Part shown: one piece after another, positions 37,701 to 46,652 of the stretch | How the letters are laid out: each line of letters opens with the position of its first letter | Numbering within the stretch: position 1 is the first letter of the stretch | NCBI GenBank assembly: GCA_022225965.2 | Contig: JAKJXP020000064.1 | Location: 186,001 to 250,000 of the forward strand | DNA length: 64,000 nt | From: Diatrype stigma | Taxonomy: Eukaryota; Ascomycota; Sordariomycetes; Xylariales; Diatrypaceae | Reading direction: 5' to 3' | Program-made: the position numbers and the translations under genes | Notes under the pieces: model-generated | Seen by the model: only the letters and a program-made list of their open reading frames with translations | Databases searched by the model: none | Told to the model about the DNA's origin: nothing

Positions 37701-37950
37701 TAACAATTGGCAGCAGCAAAAAAAACCACAGGAAATAATGAATATAAGCTAATAGCTAGCTATTTTAAGCATAAAGCGAATTGGCAGCCAGCTGCTTTAA
37801 AAAGGCATAATCCGCTGTTTTAAAAAAACACGGGCCGCTATGCGCATATTAAGTTACTTTCCTATTTGAAATAAGCGACTTTATCCAACTCCCATAGAAA
37901 AAAAAGCGACACAATAACCCTTCGTTTTATTACGGTATAAGCAAGCTTAT

Positions 37951-38575
37951 AACTTACGTTAACACTTGGGCAAAGCTTGGAATCTCAACTGAATTGTGAA
38001 TCTCCATCCATCCGGATCCCTAATATAAGTGAAACATGCTGTCCCTAATCCTTCAACTCACCCTCGAATTTCATGTGAGCAAGCAATATATGCAAACAAC
38101 CTCGCTTCCTCTCTTTCCACGGCTCATGAATGAGGTTCTCGCGCACCAGGTCCACCACACCTGCGGCATTGGCCTTTTGGATTTTCAATCCAACTCTACG
38201 CAGAAGGCAGCTTGATAGTTGAATTTGGAATCGTTATCATGCTATTGACAAATAATAACCCTCGCGGTAACACTATAAGCTATACTACTACCTATGGGAA
38301 GTCTGACGACATCAATATGAAATCATGGAGGGGCTTTTCCGATGCAGTCGGTCAGTCGCTGCATCTTGGATAGAAGAAAGGGCCTACCGAAGCATTAACG
38401 GCCCTGAGATAACATCAATGTTGCCTCTGTTTCCGGTTGCCGGCCACCGAGTCCCAGGAATCCCGTCCATCCCAGGATTACACATGTACAAATTCCCATA
38501 CGAGCGAATTTCCGCGTTGCAATTGTAACGTAGCGTAGCGGGTCCACCCTGACCTACCTGCATCGCAGCAACGCC
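37951..38575. other. Normal-composition flank between the island and SER2
   Basis: Composition returns to normal within about 100 bases of 37,900. Convergent to nothing, it is the 3' side of SER2. No gene, tRNA or transposon end was recognised. Confidence 0.5.
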
Positions 38576-40003
38576 TTACGCCACGAGCGAGCTGATATCC
38601 TCGCTAGTGAACCCAAACAAATGCAGCAGGTCGAGGAGCGACTTGCCATTCAGTCTCGCGCTGGCCTCCATCTGAACCCTTGGCTTGGCATTCCATGCCA
38701 CACCCAGGCCGGCGGCATCTAGCATCAGCAGGTCGTTAGCGCCATCGCCAACGGCCACGACCTGTTCCAACGGTACGCCCTCCTCCTTGGCAATCTGGAG
38801 AAGCAGTTCCCGCTTGCGCTCCTTGCCCACGATGGTCCCCTTGACCTCGCCGGTCAGCCGTCCGGAGTCGTCAATGACCACCTCGTTCGCATGGGCGTGA
38901 TCTATTCCAAGCTCGCCGGCTAGCCAGCTTGTCAAAGGCAAGAAACCCCCGGACAGCACGGCTGTCTTGACTCCCAGTCGCTTCAGAGCTTTCAAGAGTT
39001 TTGGAACCCCCTCGGTCACGTCTAGGACGGGCCGGAGCTGCTCGAAGAAAGTGGCCGGCAAGCCCTTCAGCAGGGCCACACGTTCCCGGAAAGCGGCGTC
39101 AAACTCTAGCTCTCCCAGCATGGCTCGGTGTGTGATGTCAGCTACGCGGGCAGCTAGGTCCGGTGGGTCCGTGATGGTGGCTGCAAGCAGATCAATGACT
39201 TCCTGTGTGATAAGCGTGCTATCCATGTCGAATACTACGAGTCGGGGATACCGCCTCCAGAGGTTGTCTGGCTGTAGGATCACGTCGACATTCCATTCCC
39301 GCTCGAAGCGGTTGATGAGTTCGTGTTTTCGGAGGTCCTCCAAGGACAGGTAAGCCGGCGATGGGGTAGGAGACAGCGTCAGCTCTACCACGAAGGGATG
39401 CTGCGGATCGTCGAGACAGCGATGCGCGGACGTGATCTCGTCATCGCCGGACGGTAGCGGGAAGGTGGACATGAGGTGTAGGAAGGAAGAGATGCAAAGC
39501 GGGGAGATATAGGTTCCATACAGATTGTCCAGGGGCTCGGGTTCGGCAGCAGCGGATGGTGGCTCGAGAGGGTAGGACTCAATATCGGTTGTAGGGGCAA
39601 GACTGGCAGAGAGGTCGAATTCCGATGAGCCCCTGGGGTTGGGGGAGGCATTGGCGGTGCGGGGAGCGCGAGACTTGTAAATCAAAGTAGCAATGAGACG
39701 GTTGGACTTGGAACCCCGCGCTGGGGCACAGTTGGGGTGTGTGAAGTCGTGACTAACGCCTTCGACAATCTGAGGGGGGTCCTCCTTGGAAGGCACGCCA
39801 TTGAACGGGGTGAAAGGTTTGCTAGGGGACACTCGGGCGCTCTGCAGATCTTCTACCACGGTATCAATGCCGAAATGGGCATCGAACTGCTGCTTCGGGG
39901 GACGATACTGTTGGTGCTCCTTAAGGTATGAACTACTCCTCATAGCCGAGGAGAGTTGCGGGCGACTCGGGCCCTGCTTGATAGAGGCTTCCTCAACAGC
40001 CAT
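38576..40003 (-). CDS. SER2: Phosphoserine phosphatase
   Basis: Single exon, 475 aa, from ATG 40003 (MAVEEASIKQG) to the stop at 38578-38576. The frame runs a few codons further up but only via a non-ATG codon. The enzyme dephosphorylates O-phosphoserine in the last step of serine synthesis. HAD motifs are complete: motif I VVFDMDSTLI with nucleophile and acid/base Asp at about residues 259 and 261; motif II VLSGGF; the motif III Lys in GKERKREL; motif IV VAVGDGANDLLML. A cap segment (RAMLGELEFDAAFRERVALL) sits between motifs I and II. The N-terminal 250 residues are a longer, partly disordered extension seen in filamentous-fungal homologues, including a SerB-like ACT-type stretch around IATLIY and ISSFLHLM; that assignment is weak. 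The gene is the first one right of the AT-rich island, and it is divergent from the four-TM gene. Confidence 0.95.
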   Translation of the reverse strand: MAVEEASIKQGPSRPQLSSAMRSSSYLKEHQQYRPPKQQFDAHFGIDTVVEDLQSARVSPSKPFTPFNGVPSKEDPPQIVEGVSHDFTHPNCAPARGSKSNRLIATLIYKSRAPRTANASPNPRGSSEFDLSASLAPTTDIESYPLEPPSAAAEPEPLDNLYGTYISPLCISSFLHLMSTFPLPSGDDEITSAHRCLDDPQHPFVVELTLSPTPSPAYLSLEDLRKHELINRFEREWNVDVILQPDNLWRRYPRLVVFDMDSTLITQEVIDLLAATITDPPDLAARVADITHRAMLGELEFDAAFRERVALLKGLPATFFEQLRPVLDVTEGVPKLLKALKRLGVKTAVLSGGFLPLTSWLAGELGIDHAHANEVVIDDSGRLTGEVKGTIVGKERKRELLLQIAKEEGVPLEQVVAVGDGANDLLMLDAAGLGVAWNAKPRVQMEASARLNGKSLLDLLHLFGFTSEDISSLVA

Positions 40004-40028
40004 GACTAGAGGGTGCAAGGTTGCGATG

Positions 40029-40067
40029 CGTGTAGGCGTGTAGGCGTGTAGGCGTGTATGCGTGTGT
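40029..40067. repeat. 8-bp tandem array CGTGTAGG upstream of SER2
   Basis: Four tandem copies (last one CGTGTATG) plus a partial lie 26-64 bases upstream of the SER2 ATG, in its presumed 5' leader. Confidence 0.85.
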
Positions 40068-40231
40068 CCCGGTAGTGAGGGAAGATGGTCAACGACGACG
40101 GCGTCGGTGTAGGTTTAGGTATACGATTGTGGAAGACGGAAGGCGGGCATGAGAGGATGGGATCAAAACTTTGTCTGGTCTGGTAACACAGGGCACTGAC
40201 AGGGCGGGCACTGGGCGCTGGACACTGGGAT

Positions 40232-40255
40232 GATAATGATAATGATAATGATAAT
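40232..40255. promoter_or_regulatory. Four tandem GATAAT units upstream of SER2
   Basis: (GATAAT)x4 sits about 230 bases upstream of the SER2 start. GATA cores in tandem are potential sites for AreA/NIT2-type GATA factors that control nitrogen metabolism in fungi. It may equally be a simple microsatellite. Confidence 0.35.
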
Positions 40256-42718
40256 GACGCACGTAGATATGTTTTATAGTGATAATCTGGAAGGACAATG
40301 AACGACGGAAAGAGATCGGTCCAACCTAGACTTCGTATGGTTTTTGGAAGCACAGTCGTCTCCGTATACTACGACGCCGTGTTTCCGTACGAAAGGTTTG
40401 CGGATTTGGAATTCGGTCGGGATCAAGCCTTGCACTTCTGGGCGTTGAAACAACTTTGGAAGTTTGCAGCGCGGGGTGATGGCCGGCCTGCCTGCCTGCC
40501 TGCCTGCCTGTCTACAAATTGCATATTGCTACTACCTAGTTTTATTAGTTTTAGTGCCTACCCAACTAGTACCTAGAACGCCTAGGACTGCTGGAGTTAA
40601 CTCAGCACCCGTACGAAGTAAACCGTATTTGACCTCGCACACTCGGTGCCCGGGAATAGAAGAACACTAGCACCAGCGCGCTAGCACGCTACTAGCCGTT
40701 AGCACGCTACAGGCGCCCTGGTGATGCCCTGGTGCCAGATCAGGCACGGCCTGTTACTGGTCGTTGACAGCGATCTTGAGTAATGGTGTACGAGTCGTAT
40801 TGAGAATCCACCTGTCCTGTGGATCCGAGCTGACTATTCCGAAGTCAACTGAGTACCTAGGAAAGGCTGCTTTTCTGCTTGTCTGCTTTTCAACATTTCC
40901 AAGTTCCAAAGGCACTTACATAAGATCTCTTACATAAGGCAAGTGGACACGCCCTGGGCCCTGGCACGCTTATCGCGCACTACTGTATGTACCTAACTTA
41001 AGTTCTACACATCCGCGGTACCGTCTATCCGGAGCTTCTTCACCATAAACCAATGGCAGGCCGATTTAGCCCTCTTGTGTAAAGGAAGGCATGAACTAAT
41101 CGAGATGAAACAATGCTACATTGGTGGCCGTACAAAGTTGTGTCTTTAGTAAAGTGCCTAGTTATATCTCAGCTCCAGCTAACATGATTTGTTACATGAT
41201 TTGTTGCTGTCAATGGTAGCATTACATGGTACGACGTACATGCACTACATGACATGGTATGATCGAAGTGGGTTGATAGCCCATAGCCAAGAACAAGGTC
41301 CCGTAGCCAGGGACAAGAGTCAAGAGAGTACTACTATACATAGTAGTAGATGCAAACTCCGCGGTGATTATCTTCGTGTGGAATAAGCAATTTGTTAGGG
41401 CTGGTTTCTTTTCAAGGTTCTCAGCTAATTCCAGCTCCTCGGAAGCCAAGCACGAGGCGAGGCACGAGGCACAATGACGTTCGTCGTCTCTAAAGAAGGT
41501 TATTCCCGGGTCTCGGGCCGATCGCTGGTTTGGGCCTTTCAAATCGACCTCAATCCCCTCTAATACACCTCTAACCGAGTAACACTTAACGCTTGCTAAC
41601 GTTATTTATAGCTACATACCTATTGTATAATGTATATATAGCCATCTGGTTGCTACAACGGCGTAGAATGTATGTATGAAATCACTGCCATTGAGGCTGA
41701 ACTATCTACATAATTTGTCGAAGGTGTTGAATGCCGGAGACCACTTACGGATATCCGCTTCTACTTCTCAAGAGATGTCATAAATCTCAAAGTGCGACCT
41801 AGATAATAAATATCCCCAATGATAATGAAAGTTCAAACACATCCATATTCTACTGTTAGCATCTACGTTGCCGCTTGTGGTACTCACCGTGTCACTCACC
41901 AAATTGTCTGCTTCTTGTAAATAAGTAGGCTCTAGGAAGTAGCAATAGCAGTCTCAAATGCCGACCCATGATCGGGATCACATCATAGTGTGTAACTGTA
42001 ATCCATCACAGGGATGTCCACTGCTAGTTTGGGGGCTATTTTTACGAAGGGTATTCTAACGATCCTACGAACTGCAAGGACAAGAGGGGTGAAGGAGGAA
42101 AACATGAACGCGGTGGCAATCGCCTATTCACGTAGACACACGTGTGATAGTGATAACTAAGAATTGACAAGCAGCAGTGGAGCAGACTGAGTAGGAACCG
42201 ACCATGTCGATCATTGGGGCTTAGAACGGGACAGGGGGGACCCCAACCATCCATCGAGTGGCAGCAGTCAGCCAATTCAGCTCGCGGGACTGCCGACCTC
42301 CAGAAATCTCCAGCCCGACAAAAGATAACGACGTCGACGACAGCAGTACCCCCCCGCGACGACAACGAGCATAGCGCGGTCTCTCGGTTCATCAACCCCT
42401 TAGTCAATGTACGTGAATCTACCGATCAGCAGCTCTACATAGCACGCATCATTGCTTGAATTACGAGCGAGCCGACCGACCGAGCAGGGGAAAAGGAGAA
42501 AAGGAGGCAAGGAAGACCCCCAAAAATATCGAGAGCGTCCGTCCGATCAGAAATGAACATCCGAAAAGGGGCATCCTCAGCCAATCGTCGAACCCGAGCT
42601 CTCCACGGCGATTCGATGTCCATCTCTCTACACTAGGTCTACTCTAAGTAGAGATTCGAGCGAGTGGCGCGCGCAGTCGGGCAAAGTCGGGCGGAACGGG
42701 GTTATTTGGCCTGTAGCC
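40256..42718. promoter_or_regulatory. Divergent intergenic region SER2 / four-TM gene
   Basis: About 2.5 kb. It contains a CCTG tetranucleotide run (about 40,488-40,511), a CTACTATACATAGTAGTAG palindrome near 41,330, and GC-rich leader-like sequence before 42,719. No frame shows a domain; a 121-codon minus frame at 42,042-42,407 is not convincing. Confidence 0.45.
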
Positions 42719-43929
42719 ATGGAAGCCGAAGAGAGGTCCGAGGCGTCGCAACGGGACCTCGCGGAGAAGTGGCAGGATGCGATCCGGGTGAAGCCCGAAA
42801 GTCAGAGGAGGTGGGACGTGATCAAGGTGGTGCTGCGGTCCCTGAGCCTGGTTTGCGCCATCGCGCTGATTTTATGCTACGTTGCGCTGTCTAAGAATCA
42901 CGGGTTCATATTCCCCTGGAGCGCGTGGGCAGCCAGCCTCGGTTCTCTGGTCCCCGTAAGTCTTTTTCCCCGAGAACCCGTTGAAGCCCGCATTGTGCGG
43001 CGTTATGTGGTGTGGTGTTGTGTTGCGGTAATGTCGCAACAATGCAATCGATGCGCCGCCACGTACCAGCACTGGTTAAGGCGAGTCACAAAGCTGACAA
43101 GAGTGCAATCTTGCGGCAGGGCGCCTCCATCATATCCTGGACATTGGCGGAATTCATCACGATTTGCGTCAGGCGTCGGAGATCGGGCCTGCGCCTTACC
43201 GGCATACCCCCAGGCGCTCATGTTGCGGCCGACTTACTAATTTGGATAACTACCATCGTCTTCATAGGAGTGATATCAGCGGAGCTTATAAGTTTCGTGC
43301 AGGCGCCGTACAGCTCCGTCCAGAACGAGGATATAGCTATTAGCGTAGCTATTTTGGGGTTTGATGTCGCATTGACGTGAGTCCCTACTACCTACATATA
43401 TATACATAATCTTCGAGATATCCCCCTGCCATAGATACATAGCCCCGCTCACTGACTGACCTATCGTCTTCATAGTGGTTTGCATTTCACTCTCTTCGTG
43501 AGGGCCTGTATGGAAACCGAGAGGAGGAACAGCGAGAAGCAGATACGGAAGGCGATCGTGTCGCTGCGCCAGCGGGGCCTGCACCTTACAGGCTTCAACC
43601 TTCCTGGCCTGGACCGCCCCGCCTCAACAATAGAAGAACGGGCGCAGGAGAGCTACGAGCTGTCGCCGCTGGCGCCCGATGCCCCGCGCCACGATGCTAT
43701 GCGCAGCGACAGCGAGCCGGCGGAGAGGCTGGGGGGCTTGCCCGCCGTCCCCGATCGGGCGTTGGCGCGGCCGGAGGCAGAGGCAGACGCAAACGCGCCG
43801 ATAGAAGACAATATGAAATTTATCATCCCGCCATCTATAATAAGAGAGATGACGAATCAGAAGTACTCGATGATGGGGCCGGCAAACGGCGAGCAGAAAT
43901 ACCCCGGGATCAGGCGCGGGGAAAGGTAG
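42719..43929 (+). CDS. Four-transmembrane protein of unknown function
   Basis: Three exons, 42719-42955, 43120-43376 and 43476-43929, give 315 aa. The donors GTAAGT and GTGAGT and the acceptors are good, and phases agree. The N-terminus is a charged cytosolic-looking segment (EAEERSEASQRDLAEKWQDA). TM1 is at about residues 39-60 (SLSLVCAIALILCYVAL), TM2 around 70-95 across the first junction (SLVP/GASIISWTLAEFITICV), TM3 about 112-135 (ADLLIWITTIVFIGVISAEL), and TM4 about 148-170 (ISVAILGFDVALT/GLHFTLFV). A hydrophilic tail of about 140 residues follows, rich in Ala, Pro, Glu and Arg. Four evenly spaced helices with a short N-terminus and long tail resemble MARVEL-like proteins of fungi, but I see no diagnostic motif. 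Function unknown. Confidence 0.8.
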
Positions 43930-45647
43930 AAGGAAAGAAGGAGGAAGGAGGGGGGCACGGATCATATTCGAATCGACTCATGGATGGTGCGGGCGCAAGG
44001 CGTTTCTCTTCCCCCGTATAGATGGATACCTATATGGTCAACAGCATTTGGCATTCAAGCAATGATACCACAATAATATGTATATATTTCATGCACTTCT
44101 CAGACTGTGATCTGGCGGTTTACGCCTATGTACATGATCTGTAAAGGTGCATACCAACATCCCCTACTATGTTAACGTTCCTTCTCAGCCACTCGGAGGA
44201 TACCCATGGTTCGAACGTATGTTCACTAGACAGGGAGCAGATGATACAGATATACCATCACCATCACCAACTTACTACAATAGCCATGATGGTTTGTTTC
44301 CTATTCTTGCTCCAATCCGGAGCACCATTGTTGCAATCAACGTAAACCCGAACAGACTAGTACCATCGATACTGTCCCCCTCCCCCTTTCCCTCTGCATT
44401 AAGCTGTCGTAATTTGGGGAGAGACTTCTGGATGAAAGCGCCGATGTATGTAGTGAATAGCTATACGTCCCAGGAATGAGCCTTCTTCAGAACTACCCGT
44501 ACTTCAACCAGATTCAGGGGCAACGGGAATGACTGGTAAGATGCATTGCTACAATTTGCGCATGTATCCAGCCAACTTCAAGTGTAAACACATTATGGCT
44601 ATAAGGCCTTCCAGATACGGGGCAAAGGGGGTCTGCTCATGTACGGATGAACTGTATGGACATGGACGAAGCTCTATACTTCTAATATATAGGGAGTTTC
44701 TCCAAACTGCATACGAAGATAACATCAACAGTTACATTGTCTGGCAAAACATATTCAGCCTTCCGGTATACCTTTCGAGGCGGTGATCATACCTAACACC
44801 CCAACTAGTGGTATATGCCTAAGCTTACATATGCCCGACTTGCAAGTCATCACTTCTCTTAGCGAAGAAAAGCCAAACGGTGGCTCCTCCGCATCATCTC
44901 ACTGAAAGGGGAGAAGAATCTTACACATGCCCAAGGCGCTATGGACAAAGATTATACATGCATGGAAGTAGGTGATCATGGAATCTATGATTCTATGTAT
45001 AGCTTGCCGCTATTACCGCTATAAGACGATCGCCCCCTGGCTTGTCGTTGGTGCAGGGACCACCTCACTAAAGTCTAGCGAGCCAATCACATCGGGCAGT
45101 CTGCATTAGCTCCAGCTCTGTTCCCAACGTCCCTTTTCACTATCACCGCCCCTTCAGACCTTTATCAAAGAGGGGCAACGCAGCCGAAGTATAGACAGCG
45201 AAGAGCCCAAGTCCGTCTTTACTTGAAACCCGACCAAGTAGTCAGACAACCGGTTAGAACAGAGGTTACAGAGATCAATGGACTCATTCTTCTGCACTCA
45301 GCGGTAATCACGGAAGAAAGTGCCAGGCATCGAACCAGGTCATGGGGAATGGAAGTATGTTGATTTCATATATACACCAATGATCGCTAACCGATACGCT
45401 TTCCTTTTCCTTCCTTGAAACCGAATATGAGTAAGTAAAACCATCGTCGCAAACAACGAGGATATGCAAATGCTCCCGGGTATTGGGGCCTGTTCAACGC
45501 CTGAAAAACTCCGCCGCATGCCCTTGAACCTGTAGTAGGTAATAACGCCTCAAATGTTGTCCCTCCGCGCCCTCGTAATGCAACCAGCATGCATGCCTGT
45601 CTATCTTGTCATGCGTGCCTTCATGAAATCATAACGGTCTCCATTCT
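43930..45647. other. Convergent intergenic region, no supported gene
   Basis: About 1.7 kb between the 3' ends of the four-TM gene and MET16. A 110-codon frame at 44,147-44,479 and an 85-codon one at 44,529-44,786 lack domains and codon bias. No RNA gene recognised. Confidence 0.45.
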
Positions 45648-46652
45648 TCATACAACCTGTACAGGAGTCTGTTGCTGTTGCTCCTTCTCGACCTTCCCCA
45701 GCGCCGCGGCGAGCTTCAGCTTCTCCTCTCCCTCGTCCTTCTGCTGCTGGGCCTGCAGGAACTGGGCGTAGCGGGACTTCTTGTTGTGGATGCCGCACTC
45801 GGTCTTGGCCTGGCCGCGCCACCGGCCGGCGCGCTCGTCCTCGGCGGCGCCGACGGGGCTGGTGGAGTGCCAGTCGCCGACGGACTTGTAGCCGCGGTCG
45901 AGCAGGGCGTTGTAGGGCACCCGGTGCTCGTCGATGTAGGCCTTGACGCGGCCGAAGGTCCAGTCCACCAGCGGGTTGACCTTGATGATGCCGCGCTCCT
46001 CGTCGACCTCGAGGAACTGGATCTGGTCGCGCTCGCCGCCCTGCGACCGCCGCCGCCCCGTCAGCACCGCCGCCACGCCCAGGTCGCTGTACGACCGCTG
46101 CTGCGGCTCCACCTTGGCGATCCAGTCGTACAGCTCCGGCGCCGTCTCGTACAGCCGGGCCCCGTACCGCTCCTCGAACTCGGCCGCCGTGCTCGCCCCG
46201 TCGGGCTGGTAGGTGTGGATCCGCGCCCCGGGGTACTTGGCCTTCACCTGCTCGACCAGGTCCAGCGTCTCCTGGAAGTGGTATAGCGTGTCTAGGAAGA
46301 TGATGTCCACGGGGGTCGTGTCGCTCTCCTCCTGCTGGAGCTTCGAGAGCATGTCGATGGTGACCAGGCCCGTGAGGCCGAAGGCCGTGGACTGGTACAG
46401 GTTGGGGAAGAGGAGCTTGACGAAGCGGAGCCGGTCGACGGCCTCCATCTTCTCCAGCTGCTTGTTGAGGTGCTTGATGTGCGGCTTGGTGAGGACGATC
46501 TGGGGCAGCTGGCTGATGGAGCTGGCTACGGACGAGGTCGCCGAGCCATAGCCCGACTCGACGTCGGTCACATCTACTTTGGAGTCGCCGAGAGCCTTGA
46601 TGACGGGTGAGCTCGCCGAGGACGATGCCTCTGTGCGTGTGGGCGATGTCAT
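45648..46652 (-). CDS. MET16: Phosphoadenylyl-sulfate (PAPS) reductase
   Basis: Single exon, 334 aa, starting at ATG 46652 (MTSPTRTEASSS). The frame is open a further 154 codons upstream, but that stretch looks like translated leader (Leu/Ser/His-rich, no homology I know), so the shorter start is preferred. The enzyme reduces PAPS to sulfite with thioredoxin in sulfate assimilation. Visible family features: LYQSTAFGLTGLVTIDML, the PP-loop region, at about residues 85-105; VDIIFLDTLYHFQETLDLV; AAVLTGRRRSQGGERDQIQF; NPLVDWTFGRVKAYI; VPYNALLDRGYKSVGDWHST; and the catalytic motif KTECGIHNKKS near residue 290. The lack of the paired Cys-Cys iron-sulfur motifs argues for a PAPS rather than an APS reductase. 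The C-terminus is Gln-rich. No CYS3-type site was confidently spotted upstream. Confidence 0.95.
   Translation of the reverse strand: MTSPTRTEASSSASSPVIKALGDSKVDVTDVESGYGSATSSVASSISQLPQIVLTKPHIKHLNKQLEKMEAVDRLRFVKLLFPNLYQSTAFGLTGLVTIDMLSKLQQEESDTTPVDIIFLDTLYHFQETLDLVEQVKAKYPGARIHTYQPDGASTAAEFEERYGARLYETAPELYDWIAKVEPQQRSYSDLGVAAVLTGRRRSQGGERDQIQFLEVDEERGIIKVNPLVDWTFGRVKAYIDEHRVPYNALLDRGYKSVGDWHSTSPVGAAEDERAGRWRGQAKTECGIHNKKSRYAQFLQAQQQKDEGEEKLKLAAALGKVEKEQQQQTPVQVV

Larger units (their letters stand above)
18061..37950. other. RIP-mutated AT-rich repeat island
   Basis: About 20 kb with no intact gene, dense stops in all frames and very low GC, bounded sharply by normal DNA. The dinucleotide pattern is that of repeat-induced point mutation: C-to-T changes at CpA on both strands. 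For example the line 20,821-20,880 has six CpG but only one CpA and no TpG. Composition is uneven: 18-21 kb is still moderately GC, 32-37 kb is extremely AT-rich, and 21.64-22.28 kb is almost unaffected. Recognisable relics are listed as separate entries. Such islands are usually heterochromatic in ascomycetes; that is general knowledge and not visible here. Confidence 0.93.

Noticed and set aside
45060..45345. tRNA-like or 5S-like segment with a CATCGAACCAGG block
   Set aside because: No acceptor or anticodon stem can be paired around it on either strand.
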